DNA of 64,000 nucleotides from Brassica napus (lineage: Eukaryota; Streptophyta; Magnoliopsida; Brassicales; Brassicaceae), in contig NC_063442.1 in NCBI RefSeq assembly GCF_020379485.1, forward strand, positions 15,746,009 to 15,810,008. The letters run 5' to 3'. A model generated the notes under the pieces. It made no database searches and was not told the origin of the DNA. It saw nothing but the letters and a program-made list of their open reading frames with translations. A program made the position numbers and the translations under genes. Position 1 is the first letter of the stretch. The number at the start of each line of letters is the position of its first letter. Shown here piece by piece: positions 1 to 11,752 of the stretch.

Positions 1-365
1 TTCTCAAGTCTTTTGATGGCTATATATATTACCTTGTTTCATCGGTTGGTTTATCATTGTATGTTGTAAAGTTTTTAGATGTATGAAAGCAATATGTTAG
101 ATGGCAAAAAAAAAAAAAGGTAGTCAAAATGAATTATTATTTTTATTCAGACGTGACCCTAATCAGACGGAAAATGATAAACTAACAATTTACGAAAGTG
201 GACCTTAAAGCGGTTTTGAACGCAAAAGGAAAAGAACAACAGACCATTATCACACACTACAATAACCAAGGAGAAAAAAATGAGAAACTAGCCTAACAAA
301 AATATTAGAGGCCGAGCGAAACGAGAATCTAAGAACATGATCAACTAATTGTTGGATCAATAATC
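1..365. other. Intergenic, probable untranslated sequence of neighbouring genes
   Basis: No open frame of note. The stretch has T-rich then A-rich sequence typical of plant 3' untranslated regions. It lies directly downstream, on the minus strand, of the short coding-like fragment at 366-476. Confidence 0.3.
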
Positions 366-476
366 TTAGAAGAGAAATCTGAGCAAACCGGGAACGAAGC
401 CATCGCTGCCAAAAATAGAAAGTTCTGATACGGATTCGTGTTGTAACACACAGTACCGTCCCGGTAAATTTGGTGG
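366..476 (-). pseudogene. Short unrecognised C-terminal coding-like fragment
   Basis: The minus strand reads an open stretch of about 37 codons containing PGRYCVLQHESVSEL and ending FVPGLLRFLF followed by TAA at 366-368. Composition is less AT-rich than the surroundings and looks protein-like. Beyond 477 the sequence becomes AT-rich, so this would be the last exon of a gene or a truncated remnant. I do not recognise the family. Confidence 0.2.
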
Positions 477-3168
477 TCTAAAGCATATTTTTATACAATA
501 TCATATATTTATACAATATAAATCTATATATATGTATTATATTTTCTATTTGAAATGTAAAATGATAGAGTAGGTTATTTATGTCAGATTAATATCAGAT
601 AATTAGTAGATAATTTAGTAAAATAAAAACCACGAGTTTGTTTGAACTATTATTATTTGTAATCTTAAGTAACACAAAAAAATAGAAACACATATAACAA
701 ATAAATTATTTCAACTAAAAGAGGTTGTTTTCAGAAGAAAAAAATCCAAACTAAAAGAAGAACGCACATGTAAAAAAAAAAAGAGAAGAAAACATTACAA
801 GTCAACATAAACCATAACGTTGAAGGTGCAAACTCCAACTCAAATAAAAAGTGAAAATAATGTTCTTAACCACTTGACCATAATCATTTTTCAAAAAATG
901 TGACCTCTAAAATTGTAAGAAAATTTGTGGCCTAAAGCTCTTGTCTCACTGGCCTTATAGCAGGGACGGCCGGCCCTGGTAACACATGCATATAATCTAA
1001 AATACACATGCATAATATGAGAAAACTCTGAATTCTTTAGTATGTAACATTTGATATGAATAGTCTTTAAAAGAATGACATGAGTTTTAGACATTTTACA
1101 CTATATGTAGTCTTTTAAATCCTAAGTTTGAAAAATCTTTATTTTTTATCCTCAATAACTCACCTTTCAAATCATTAGAAGACAAAGCAGTCAGAGCATG
1201 CTAAATGCTAAATGCTAAATGAAACATTTTCCACATACCCCTAATTTTTTTGAAAAAATTATATACAAATAGATTTCAAAAAAAAATAGGCCTCTAAATT
1301 TGTGAATTTTTTCACATGCCCCAAAAACTACATGTTTGATCATCTCAGACGTTGAGTAGCTGTGTTGTTAAATGAACTTGTTGGTCGATTACTTAAGAAA
1401 CTCCTTTCCATTGATTTCTTTCTCTCCTATAAATTGTTAGAGGATCCAACCCTGATTGTGTATTCAAATAGATCCATATCCGTTAGTTGAATACAGTAAA
1501 ATCCTTAATAACTCACATAGTATCTCTATACAGAATACACATATTTCTATATTCTTAGTGGAAATATTATGTTAGTTTGCAATGGAAACACAGATGTTTC
1601 AGATTTAGTTTTATAGTACATTTTAAATAGAGCAGCGTTCTTTGTAAAAAAAAAATTATGTTAGTTTGATTATTTCTGTCAAAACCAGAATAAATGTTGT
1701 CTTTGCCGACCTAACTGGACCACAACCAAACAACAAAAGAGAAAACTACAAAATAGAGGAGAGCAAACATAATCACTCTCTTTATTTTAGTGTAAATATT
1801 ATCATCTAAAACCGATAGAGAGGTTTACTTTTATATTATGATGCATATATCTACTGGAAGATGTTGTACGGCCACGATTATAACTTTTTGATGAGTTATA
1901 CTACACCATAACCCTAATCTTGCCCCGTTGATGCGAGCAGTTTCATGGCTATTGGTTGCAGTGGAAAACATCCGGCTGCGTTTTAATGGAGGTCGAAGAG
2001 TTTTGTTAGTTGACGTTCTCATCTCAATCTCTCTTGTGGGTGTTCTGATTGCCGCCTATTGCTTGTGATGTAGGAAAACTATAGTGGCATTTGAATTTCT
2101 TGTGTTTCTAATCGTTAGTGGTACATATTTTGTTGACTCTTTTATTGACCTTGTAGTATTTTTCTTTGGACGCAGCAGGTTCTATAGATTCTTGATGATA
2201 AGTTCCAAACTCAAAGCCAAAAAGGCGAGTCCAGCTTACCGTCCTAAAGAAAGAGTCGACGCTCATGAAGTCATGAGTCTTAATTTTTGAAATGGTGATG
2301 ATGCTAGTGACTGGAGGCTAAGAAATGAGAATCGAGAAAAAAAATATGTAGAGTCATGTTTTTGGTACTCTGGCTTTATATGCTGGCAACTTGCAAGTAC
2401 GGTCTAATCTATGTTTCTTGCATGTAATTCCTGATGAAAGATTATCTTTTTTTTTTTGACAAAGATGGAAGATTATCTTATACCAACACGCGCAAATTTT
2501 ATTTTGGTTACAATCCATAATTGTTTTTAGCTACATCTTTTTTTGCTAATCGTAGAACTATAGTTTTGTATGTTGATATTATTTGGCCAGAGATAAATAA
2601 AAACTACACTTGATTATTGTAGTTAATATTTAACCTAGTAATTTGTGTTATTGTTGCCGATGTATCCATCACATGTATTCAAATTCATCAAACACATATG
2701 TTATTGTTGACACCACTAAACTACTCGCGTGTGTTTAGACTGTATAATATAAGAGTTATACAGATAGACCGTATATATTTCGAGATTGAATTCTAGTTAC
2801 GATACTGGTTATTATGTATATATAATGCGTGTAGTGACGATTAAAACCGTTGTTAGTTGCTTGATTCCTATGTAGTGGTTTAGTGGCTATTAAAATTCGA
2901 ATTTGTGTTGATAATTTATACTTGTTGAACTACCGTCACTGATATGTCACGTAAGTGCAATCAAATATCTTTTCGGCTTGGAATGTCGCTATATTATTTG
3001 ATTTAACAAATGAGAAATCATATTTGGTTAACTCAGCTACACATAAAACATATATACGCAATAAAATAAAGATCTTTAACTAGTCTTACATTTACATAAC
3101 AGAATAAGAAAATCTTTAAACTAAACATATTGGTTAATTGGCGCATTTTATCATCGAATCAAAGAGAT
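477..3168. other. AT-rich intergenic region with degraded repeats
   Basis: I find no supportable gene. A GC-rich near-palindrome (CAGGGACGGCCGGCCCTG, about 961-978) resembles the ends of common degraded plant DNA transposons. A 68-codon open frame near 2084-2290 has no ATG start and no recognised motif, so it is not called. Confidence 0.4.
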
Positions 3169-3171
3169 TTA
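3169..3171 (+). repeat. Left target-site duplication TTA of the Harbinger element
   Basis: TTA directly precedes the terminal repeat starting GAGCAACTCC. The same TTA follows the other end at 5841-5843. A 3-bp TTA/TAA duplication is the signature of PIF/Harbinger insertion. Confidence 0.6.
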
Positions 3172-3398
3172 GAGCAACTCCAATGGTGTTATCACCATTG
3201 GAATCCTTAGCATTAAAATAATATTTTTTTTAAATAGTTAAGGACTCTAAGCATTAATGTAGGTCCAACGGTGTTATCCGAAATGGAGTCCTTAGAATTT
3301 TTTTTTTTTTTAATTTGAATCTTCGAAATATTTAAATTTTATTTAATATTAAATAAAAATTTTCATTTATTGAAAGACTAAATGTAAACATACAATAA

Positions 3399-4365
3399 CT
3401 AAACATCTTCATCATTACCAAACGTGTTCCAAATATTTTGAATCAAATCATATTTCAATTGTGCATGTATGTGCGGGTCACGAACACGCCGCCGTATGTC
3501 AAGCATAGTACGGAGATTTGAAGTCGTGGGAGAAAATGACATATCCACCTGTGAACTTCTACTCGAGGCTCCTTCTTCAAACTCTGATGTATCATACTGA
3601 GTGTATCCATTGCGTTCATTTTCTACTATCATATTGTGTAGTATGATACATGTTCGCATTACTATCCCTATTTGTGTCTTATCCCACAAAATAGCCGGGT
3701 TTTTCACTATTGCAAATCGAGCTTGCAATACTCCAAAGGCACGCTCCACATCTTTTCTGGTTGATTCCTGAACTTTTGCAAATAACTCGGCTTCAGGCCC
3801 TTGAGGGTTTGATATAGATTGGATAAATGTTGACCATTTTGGATATATGCCATCTGTGAGGTAGTACGCCAAATCGTACTGGTATCCGTTGACCACATAT
3901 TGTACCCTTGGAGCTCGACCTTGTAAAATATCATCAAAAACAGGAGACCGATCGAGAACGTTAATATCGTTTAATGTACCTGGAGGACCAAAAAAAGCAT
4001 GCCATATCCAAAGATCTTGTGAAGCTACGGCCTCCAAGACAATTGTTGGCTTTCATGACCCACGTGTGTACTGTCCTTTCCAGGCGGTTGGGCAATTTTT
4101 CCACTCCCAATGCATGCAGTCGATGCTTCCTTTCAAGGCCTTTTTGTTCGTTACTAACTATTGGGTCTTTGCTCGTGTTGAGCCAAGCACCAATGAGGAT
4201 TATATCCTCCTTTGGTGACCATTTTCTCCTCTCTTTGACCGTAGCCTCATCGGAACATTGGCTGGCTACCCCTTGGCTGCTAACGCACGGAGGTTCCGAT
4301 GAGTCAAGGTCAATAACCCCTTGGCTCGCTAAAAGGTTAATAAAACTTGTGGAGGAGTTTGCCAT
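3399..4365 (-). pseudogene. Fused Harbinger Myb-like protein and DDE transposase remnant
   Basis: Read 4365 to 3399. The first part (MANSSTSFINLLASQG, later RRKWSPKEDIILIGAWLNTSKDP) is the Myb/SANT-like protein of plant Harbinger elements, often annotated 'glutathione S-transferase T3-like'. After SNEQKG the coding sense jumps, in another frame, into the transposase: GSIDCMHWEWKNCPTAWKG, then KPTIVLEAVASQDLWIWHAFFG, LNDINVLDRSPVF, RKDVERAFGVLQARFAI and ILHNMIVENERN. This is a plant PIF transposase catalytic domain (DDE_Tnp_4/Plant_tran type). A TGA at 4053-4055 interrupts the transposase frame. Most of the Myb-like protein and the transposase N-terminus are deleted, so it cannot encode active transposase. 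Confidence 0.8.
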
Positions 4366-4596
4366 TTAGGAAGAAGACTATGTTTTACTGGACTCTAAGC
4401 AAAGGGAGTGGCTCTAAATAGGGAATTTTTTACGAAAATGAATTTACTTCTAGTAGGAAACTGTCTTCTCATTACAGCTAAAGACACTTAAATGAAGCTT
4501 TCCCCCGAAATAAGCAGTTAGGCACAATTAAAGACGGGTTTACTTTTCATTTATAACATATCAAATCACTTTCGAAATCACAACAAAAAGTTATAC

Positions 4597-4715
4597 TAGT
4601 TTGAACTATAAAGTTGAACTATAAAGTTTCAACTATAAAGTTCAACTATAAAGTTTTAAAAACTATCTACCTAGAGTTTTAAAAACTATCTAGCTAAACT
4701 ATCTAGCTAAAGTTA
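4597..4715. repeat. Short tandem repeats (ACTATAAAGTT- and AAACTATCTA-type)
   Basis: Four to five tandem copies of an 11-16 bp unit resembling GAACTATAAAGTT are followed by copies of AAAACTATCTACCTAG. They lie between the transposase remnant and the GRF gene. No function is evident. Confidence 0.6.
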
Positions 4716-4726
4716 CGCAAATACGT

Positions 4727-5272
4727 TTACACACTAACCTTCGAATGGCTGCTCTCAAGTTCATTCAGACGCAATTGCAGCATCTTCACCTGCTCCTGAA
4801 CATATATCAGACAAACCAATCTTTTTGTTACACAGGTTGCGTTACAAACCAGCACAAACATGTTACAATTTATATTTCCACTCACCTTAAGCGCCTCGCA
4901 TTCTCTCTTCAGCTTTTCCTGCTCGTTGAATACTTTTTTGAACCTCTCAACCTCTTTTTGCATACCCGTAACCCATGGTTGCCTGAAATGCATCCCGTCA
5001 TTCTGCCAAAATATAATTACCATTATCAAACTGCACATTCATTTCAAAGAAGAAGAAATTTAGTAAGAGAGAAAACTTAATACCTCGAACTGACAGCAGA
5101 TGAAGTATCTCTTCCCAGGGAGGTAGTCATATGTGTCGTCTTCATCAACGACTTCCTTCGTCAGTGCTCCACAGGGGCAGAATTGAGGAATACCTTGTTG
5201 CGCATCTGAAACGGCATGAAGCATGTTGTAGTAATCTTTGCGGGCTTTCATATCTCTTAATTCTTCCTCCAT
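4727..5272 (-). CDS. GRF-type zinc-finger protein (three coding exons, 124 aa)
   Basis: Coding exons run 5272-5084, 5002-4886 and 4795-4727, all with GT/AG borders in phase, giving 124 codons. The ATG at 5272 follows a likely 5'-UTR intron acceptor (TTGTTGCAG). The product begins MEEELRDMKARKDYYNM and has a GRF zinc-finger pattern: FCPCG around residues 31-35, RYFIC around 55-59 and NDGMHFRQPW around 64-73, where the last zinc ligand may be His. A charged coiled-coil-like C-terminus follows (KEVERFKKVFNEQEKLKRE). Short GRF proteins of this layout form a large uncharacterised Brassicaceae family (At4g04775-like). The domain is known from nucleic-acid-binding proteins. The gene lies inside a Harbinger element, so it may be captured cargo. 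Expression is unknown. Confidence 0.65.
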
Positions 5273-5840
5273 TTCAACACCTGCAACAACAAAAACTAAT
5301 CGATTTAGAAACCTATACCCAAGACTTAAATCGATAAAGAACTCAATCCACTCCTTAATAACTCTATCCCGACCCTTAATAACGACGAAAACAACAAATA
5401 ACCGACGCGCGATGAACAAATCCAGACGAAAACCCTAATTCGAAAAAATCCCCAACTCAATTTGAGAACCGAAATCGATTAAAACCCCTCGATAGAACCC
5501 TAATACCAGATGAATCAACATGCAACAACTCCAAATGCAAAAAAAAAAACGTGAAAGCTCCGATTTACCTTCACCCTTTTCCAGTCGCCGAATCGCCTTT
5601 GATATCGCGAGAGCTCCTTTTTTTTCGTGATCGAGAAACCAAATGATTCTTTTTCCCGCACGCGAAACACACCCCTTCCGCTAGCCTATCACTTGATGCC
5701 ACGCACTTAAGGATTAACCCTTAAACCTCCTTTCCTAAGGACTCTTTCTTAACTAAAGTAAAAATATAACGATTATTATATTAGGTTTTGCCTAAGAATT
5801 CGCGCTAAGATAATGGTCATTTCGACCGTTGCGGATGGTC

Positions 5841-5843
5841 TTA
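5841..5843 (+). repeat. Right target-site duplication TTA of the Harbinger element
   Basis: TTA follows the right terminal repeat (CCGTTGCGGATGGTC) and matches TTA at 3169-3171. Confidence 0.55.
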
Positions 5844-6374
5844 TATTAGTTTTTTAAACAGTCACGATCATGTATAATTATGTCACTGATATGTAAGTGT
5901 AAACCGACATAACTTCTGTTTTTTTTATAATTTTTAATGTTCTTACACCGGTTAGTGATTGAGCAAAAACTTTTATTTGTTGAGGAAGTTTTAACATAAA
6001 ATTGGACACATTAAAGATTCAATAGCTCACTTGTGTGTGTGTTGTAAAAACATAACTAGTATTAGGTGGCTATATAGTATACATTAGTTAACCACATGTA
6101 TAAAATTCTAGGTGAAGTCCAACTCTTGTTTAAAAGAACAAAAGAAAAGAAGTCTAACTCTCTAGCTAATATTCGAGTACTTTTGTTTCATATAGTTGAT
6201 TTCTTCTTGTTGTCGCATGCATCTAAATTGGTCTTGTTGGGTCTAAAAAGTATCTTAAATTGGAAATAATATAATTATTTTTGTAAAGCATATAACTGAA
6301 TATAAAAATTTAGGTATCAGCGAACCTTCTCTCACCATATTGCCTTCGGTAGTTACAAATAAATAATTTAATAA
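5844..6374. other. AT-rich intergenic spacer
   Basis: No gene or clear repeat boundary is seen between the Harbinger element and the first Helitron terminus. Confidence 0.4.
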
Positions 6375-9300
6375 CTAGATTTCGATCCGCGCTTAAAAAC
6401 GCGGGTTTATTTTTGAAATTTCAAAAATTTTATTTGATTATGTATTTACATATGAATGTAACAAAAAATATACTATTTTTGTGCATATTATTTAATATTT
6501 TAATTTTTAGAGAGGTACATATAAGGTTTGGTTTATAGACGGATTAAATTATAAAGAACATGCATTGTATTTACTTTATGCACTTGCAATATATTTTAGT
6601 CAACGGTAATGAAATTGGGTCATCTTTTGCTATTTCTATAAAAATTATGTGATTCAGTTACGTTTTAACGAAATTGTATATTTTTTACCTAAACTCTTGT
6701 GGATATGCTATCTTTGAAACTCAAGAAATGAGCGATATAAGTTGGTATTATATTCTTCTTGCTCTCTTTCTTGCTCATCAGAATAATAGACCTATTTCTC
6801 TAAACTTGCATTATTAATTTATTAGTAGATATGTTTAATGTGTATCTTAAATGTCTCTTCTTGCAACCGAAAAAAGTCAAAATCCTAAGCACCTTGATGA
6901 TTTTCTCGTTTTATTTCACTTCTTGATGAACCTCTCTGCACAAACAGCTTTTCACTTATGTTGTTTTTACTAATAAAAACAGAGTAAATCTATAACAATG
7001 AACTTGCGTTGTTTCCTTCTCTCTCTTGAAACCACTAATAAAAAAGGAAAAAACAATGAAATTTACCTAACAGTATTCACGCATTAACTTATATCATTTG
7101 TGATTTGTCCTAACTGAAAGCTATCAAATTTTTGCAGTCATGGTGTTGCTAAATCAAGTTGAGTTGTATTGTTTCAAATAGATTTGTCGCTATGGTGAGA
7201 AAAGTTTATGCGTAATGAAAATCATATAGTATTATAGTCAATAATTTCAGAATATTCTTGAGCACAAAAATATTTGCATATCTTCATAATCTAAGTGTTA
7301 CCCATCTAGCCAAAAGCGTTTATAAATGTACAAAAACATTTATTAGTATGGAACAATATCCCGGATATATATAATTAATTTCTATATCTTCCAAAACATA
7401 TAAAACATGCAATCAAATACCCGTTTTCAGCAAAAAACAGAAAAAAACATCAAAAATAAACGGGTATATTCTCTTGCTTTTATTAGTATTGTTATATTTT
7501 GATATATAATGTTAGAAATAAAATTGGACAGATTATATTTGAATTCAATGTTATTGACATAACGGGTTACAATCTCAACTAAATCATGTCGTAATCTTAG
7601 CTAATAATTATATGTTTATATTTTTCAGTTGAAATATCTCTGAATTTGATTTTAGATACCACTAGATTTCGACCCGCACAGAGGTGTTTATTTTCATTTT
7701 ATATGCATAAATATTTTTTACATCATTTAAGGTATATATATTTATTTAACAAATTAATATATGCATTAAAAACATATTAAATATTATTTTTGTATTAAAA
7801 TTATATTCAATTTTGACCCACCGATCTTGAAAACTAAGTTTTCTATTAGCAATATTTTTACATTTATTTATTTCAGATAATATATTATTATATATACAAA
7901 ATTCTAAGATATGTCGATTTTTATACATGTATTATATAGTTTTTTAATGTTAAGTCGTTATATCGTCGTATTATATTTTAAGCATAAATATTTTATACTT
8001 ATAAAAACTGTTTTTACAATTTCATCAATTTAATATAATGTTATCATATTTAGTTCAATATAATAATCTCATTTAATATGAACTATTATTATTATAAAAT
8101 GATAAAAAGGTAATTTTTTATTTTACAAATTATTACTATATATATATATTAATGCATAATAATATTTGTTGCTAATTACGAAATTAGTTGAAATATTTAC
8201 ATAAAATTTTTGAAAATTATGATAATGCTATAATATTTTCAAAAGATTTGTTAAAAAAAATTATACATATATATATATTTTTAAAATAAAAAGATATCTT
8301 GCATAAATGATTTGTATTATTAACTTTGATGAAATACATGTTAATTTATATACGTGTATTATATAGTTTTCTAATATTAACACATGTTACCTACATATTA
8401 CCTTTCGAATATAAATACTTACAAAAAATAAAATATATAAATTTGACAATTTAAAATAATTTAATCATATTTAGCACAATATAATAATTAATAATTTATC
8501 TTAAAATGATTGATTATGATTATGTAATTGATAAAATGGTAGAATTTATATTTTTAATATTATAAAATATATAAATGTATAATAATATTTTATAACTAAT
8601 TTCAAAATTAATGAAAATATTTACATATAATTTTTGAAAATTAAGATCTTGTTAAAATCTTTTAAACAGACTTGTTAGAACTTTTAAAATATATATTTAT
8701 ATTTAAAATGAAAATATATCAAAAGATATTGTGATTAACGTAGTTCAAAGATTCTATATATTATTAGTCCTAATAAAATATATTTAATAAAAAAATTAAA
8801 GAATGGTCCAAATTATAAAACAATACATGAAAGAATTCATTATTTCTATTTTAATAGATAATATAGACTATAATTAGAAATTTTAAGAAAATAGTATACA
8901 AATTTTTTTTTATAATAAAATCTCGACTAATATTAATTTCTAATAATATTAGAGTACTAATCACGAAATTAGTCAATGATTCATTTTATAATAATATTTA
9001 AAATATCTAATAAGATTTTGTAGATTTTTTTCTCAACATATTTTTATAATTAAAAAATAAGACAATTTTATAGGTGAGTTGTTATATATGTCATTTATTT
9101 AAGATGTGATATCTTAATGATGTCATAATGTTAATTAGAATTAAATGAAATATAATTTTCTAGGGAAGATCCATTTTAAAAAAATCACACATTAAGAGAA
9201 GTTGTGACTTCTGTTTTAATATAATAGATATAAAGTTTAAATTATTACCTAAAAGCTGTTCGGTAACTAAATCTGTAAATGACCGATTCAAGATATATAG

Positions 9301-9918
9301 ATATCAATTAGATTTGATAATATTGTAGTTTAATAACCGGTAGTAGTTCATGAATTAGGATTTTGTGGTATATGTATTAGTTTGATATCAATATATATTA
9401 TAGTTAAAAGTTTCAAATAATAATGGTATATGAGATTTAATAGTTTTTTAAAAAAATATTTATTTTAACAAAAACACACTTTAGCATAAAAATATGTTCA
9501 TTCCCTTTATGAGCTACTTTTCATAAATAATCATTTTTTCATTCTTTTACTCAAAATTATGTTGCAAATCGATGTCAAAAAAAAAATATGTTGCAAATGA
9601 AAAACAAATGATCGATTGTGCTAGTTAAATAATAGTATAAGACTAATATTAGTTGTATGTTAAAAATGATTAGTTGTATACAGATACATGTATTGTAGTT
9701 CAAACTGTGAATAACCATTTGTGCATGATTTAATTATTATTTTGACTAATGGATACAATACAAACCATTTTGAACTCACGTTACGGAAAGAATTATAAAT
9801 GTTATATTAGAAAGTATATGACGATGATCATAGATAATAGATTAAGTAAATAACTAATAGGTCTAACAACCTTGTATAAGTAGATTTTTTAGGAGTTCTT
9901 CCCTTTTAATAGTATTGA
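6375..9918 (-). mobile_element. Non-autonomous Helitron, minus orientation (host of a nested Helitron)
   Basis: On the minus strand the 5' end is TCAATACTATTAAAAGGGAA starting at 9918 after an A. The 3' end at 6375 has the hairpin-like stretch CCGCGTTTTTAAGCGCGG, then ATCGAAATCTAG followed by T. A|TC...CTAG|T is the plant Helitron signature. The interior is AT-rich with no Rep/helicase coding. A second Helitron (7662-9228) lies inside, leaving about 2.0 kb of this element. The pairing of the two ends as one insertion is inferred. Confidence 0.6.
7662..9228 (-). mobile_element. Nested non-autonomous Helitron (1.57 kb)
   Basis: On the minus strand it starts TCTATTATATTAAAACAGAA at 9228, after A, continuing with GTCACAACTTCTC. 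It ends with a degenerate GC-rich stretch (CTCTGTGCGGGTCGAAATCTAG) at 7662 before T. The 5' end matches that of the small Helitron at 60924, showing a shared family. The interior is about 85% A+T by eye with no open frame of note. Confidence 0.6.
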
Positions 9919-10879
9919 TTAGATTTTGATCCGCGCTTAAAAGCGCGGGTTTGTTTTGAAATTAAATAAAATTTTAATGAATTTCTAAATAAAATAAAAC
10001 ATTGATCTGATAACATTTATTGGAGAATGAATCGTACCAAACTGAAAAAATGAAACCAACATTAAAATGAATTTCATAAATAGCCAAGCAGATTCTTTAT
10101 CTTTGAAATCAATACTATGTGGATTAAAATTCTAAATAAAAAAAGAATTGTTTCAATAATTTATTTACAAATTGTATATATAATATATCCCCAATAAAGT
10201 ACAATATATTCTAACAATCGACTTTTTTAAAAATGAATTCGAAATCAATAAAAGTGTTAATCAAGTAAATGAATATAATTAGCATATCGATAATATATTC
10301 TCTTTTGTTTTTCAAACTGATTGTTACAATCTACGCAATATCAGCATTGATTTTAACAACCAAAATTTCAGTATTTATTTGAATGAAACGTTTCCAATAT
10401 ATTTTCTATTGTTTCCAATGCCTATACTATTGTTAATGAACAAAAATCAGTTTTTCTTTTAATAAAAATATAGAAATTGACTTACAATACATGTTAGTTT
10501 CATTTAATGTTGTAATGAATTACCCATATTTAAACGTTAAACCTTTAATATTGCTACAACCCGTGGTTGGGATTAATAAGTGATGTATTGATAAGAATGT
10601 GTTTTAATAAAATGAAGTGTATCATGTGGTCTAATATTTTCGTGTACCAAATGATGCGGTCTAATAAATAAAGTATATATGTGGTATAATCAAATCGTGA
10701 ACAAAAAGATATGGGTCTAACACATAAAAATATTGACTGAATGATCGTTAGAGAAATATAAGGTAACTAATTGTTAGTTGAATTTTAAGGTAAGACCAAA
10801 ATATAATTAATTAATGAAAGGGTCTAAACAACCTTTTTAAGTAGATTTATTAAAGCTCCTTCCCTTTTAATAGTATTGA
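9919..10879 (-). mobile_element. Non-autonomous Helitron directly abutting its relative (961 bp)
   Basis: On the minus strand it begins TCAATACTATTAAAAGGGAA at 10879, after A. It ends CCGCGCTTTTAAGCGCGG then ATCAAAATCTAA at 9919. The next base, at 9918, is the first T of the following Helitron's TC. Both ends are of the same family as the 6375-9918 element. No coding sequence is seen. Confidence 0.7.
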
Positions 10880-11752
10880 TAATTGAAATAAAAATCTAAT
10901 AAATTATGCAGAAATTGTCGAGAAATTGTTTTTTATAAGCATTTATAAATTATGCAGAAACCTTCACCATATATAGGATGTTATCGGAAGACAATATAGA
11001 AGGTGTTGGGAAAGAAAGAAAAGATAATATTGAGTTTCAATAACGTGGGATTTGTAAAGAGAATATTAATTTTTTTTTATTTGTGACTATTAAATAATTA
11101 TTTTATCACATAGAGATTATTATTTATATTTTTTTATTTTTTGTAAATGATAAATAATTATAGTCATTTAATAATTTATTTGAAAATAAATATAAAATAC
11201 AATTTTTTTTTAATTATGTGAAAATAAATTTAAAATATAAATAATACAATATATCTTTATTTAATTACAAATTTTATGACAATTGAATTATATTATTAAA
11301 TGAAACATATTAAAATATATATTTTAAAACATATTAAAATAGATATTTTAAAATATCTAAATTTGGTGTAATACTATTCACATCACACCAAATTTGGTGG
11401 GATGGTATCTATTTTGATGCTTTGTTGAAGATGGAATTACACCAAATTTGGTGTTTGGGTGTCTTGTTAGAGATGACCTAAGTACTCTGAACATCTGTCC
11501 ATTCAACGCCAAAATATACTGTTTTTTCGTCCATATATATTTCCATGTTTAATTTTCATGTTTTTAGCACCTATAAATATCTTCTTTTTCCAATTACATC
11601 AGTAGCAAAATATGAACAATCAATTGTTTCATTTGGAAAATTGTTCCTAAATTTTACCCCCCAAAAAAAATTGTTCTTAAACGTCACTTGAGAGATAAAG
11701 TTAGACGACTGAACCTTTCTACTGACTAAACAGATTAAAAACAATAATAGTA
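10880..11752. other. AT-rich intergenic spacer
   Basis: No gene is seen. Around 11370-11460 the phrase ACACCAAATTTGGTG recurs in both orientations, suggesting a small degraded inverted-repeat element. Confidence 0.35.

Larger units (their letters stand above)
3172..5840 (-). mobile_element. PIF/Harbinger DNA transposon (2.7 kb, degraded)
   Basis: The left end reads GAGCAACTCCAATGG. The reverse complement of the right end reads GACCATCCGCAACGG, an imperfect 15-bp terminal inverted repeat with about 10 matches. Both are close to the plant Harbinger form GGGCATCTCCAATGG. The element is flanked by TTA on both sides, and subterminal AAGGACTC-type motifs recur near each end (about 3240-3300 and 5705-5750). 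Inside, on the minus strand, are a fused Myb-like/transposase remnant (3399-4365) and a separate GRF-type zinc-finger gene (4727-5272). Boundaries are inferred from these motifs. Confidence 0.65.

Noticed and set aside
2084..2290. 68-codon hydrophobic open frame
   Set aside because: No ATG, no recognised motif, and surrounded by non-coding sequence.
4597..4715. Short spaced repeats considered as a CRISPR-like array
   Set aside because: Plant nuclear sequence; the units are short imperfect tandem repeats without unique spacers.
11370..11460. ACACCAAATTTGGTG inverted repeats considered as a regulatory palindrome
   Set aside because: Lies in AT-rich, gene-free sequence and looks like a degraded MITE end.
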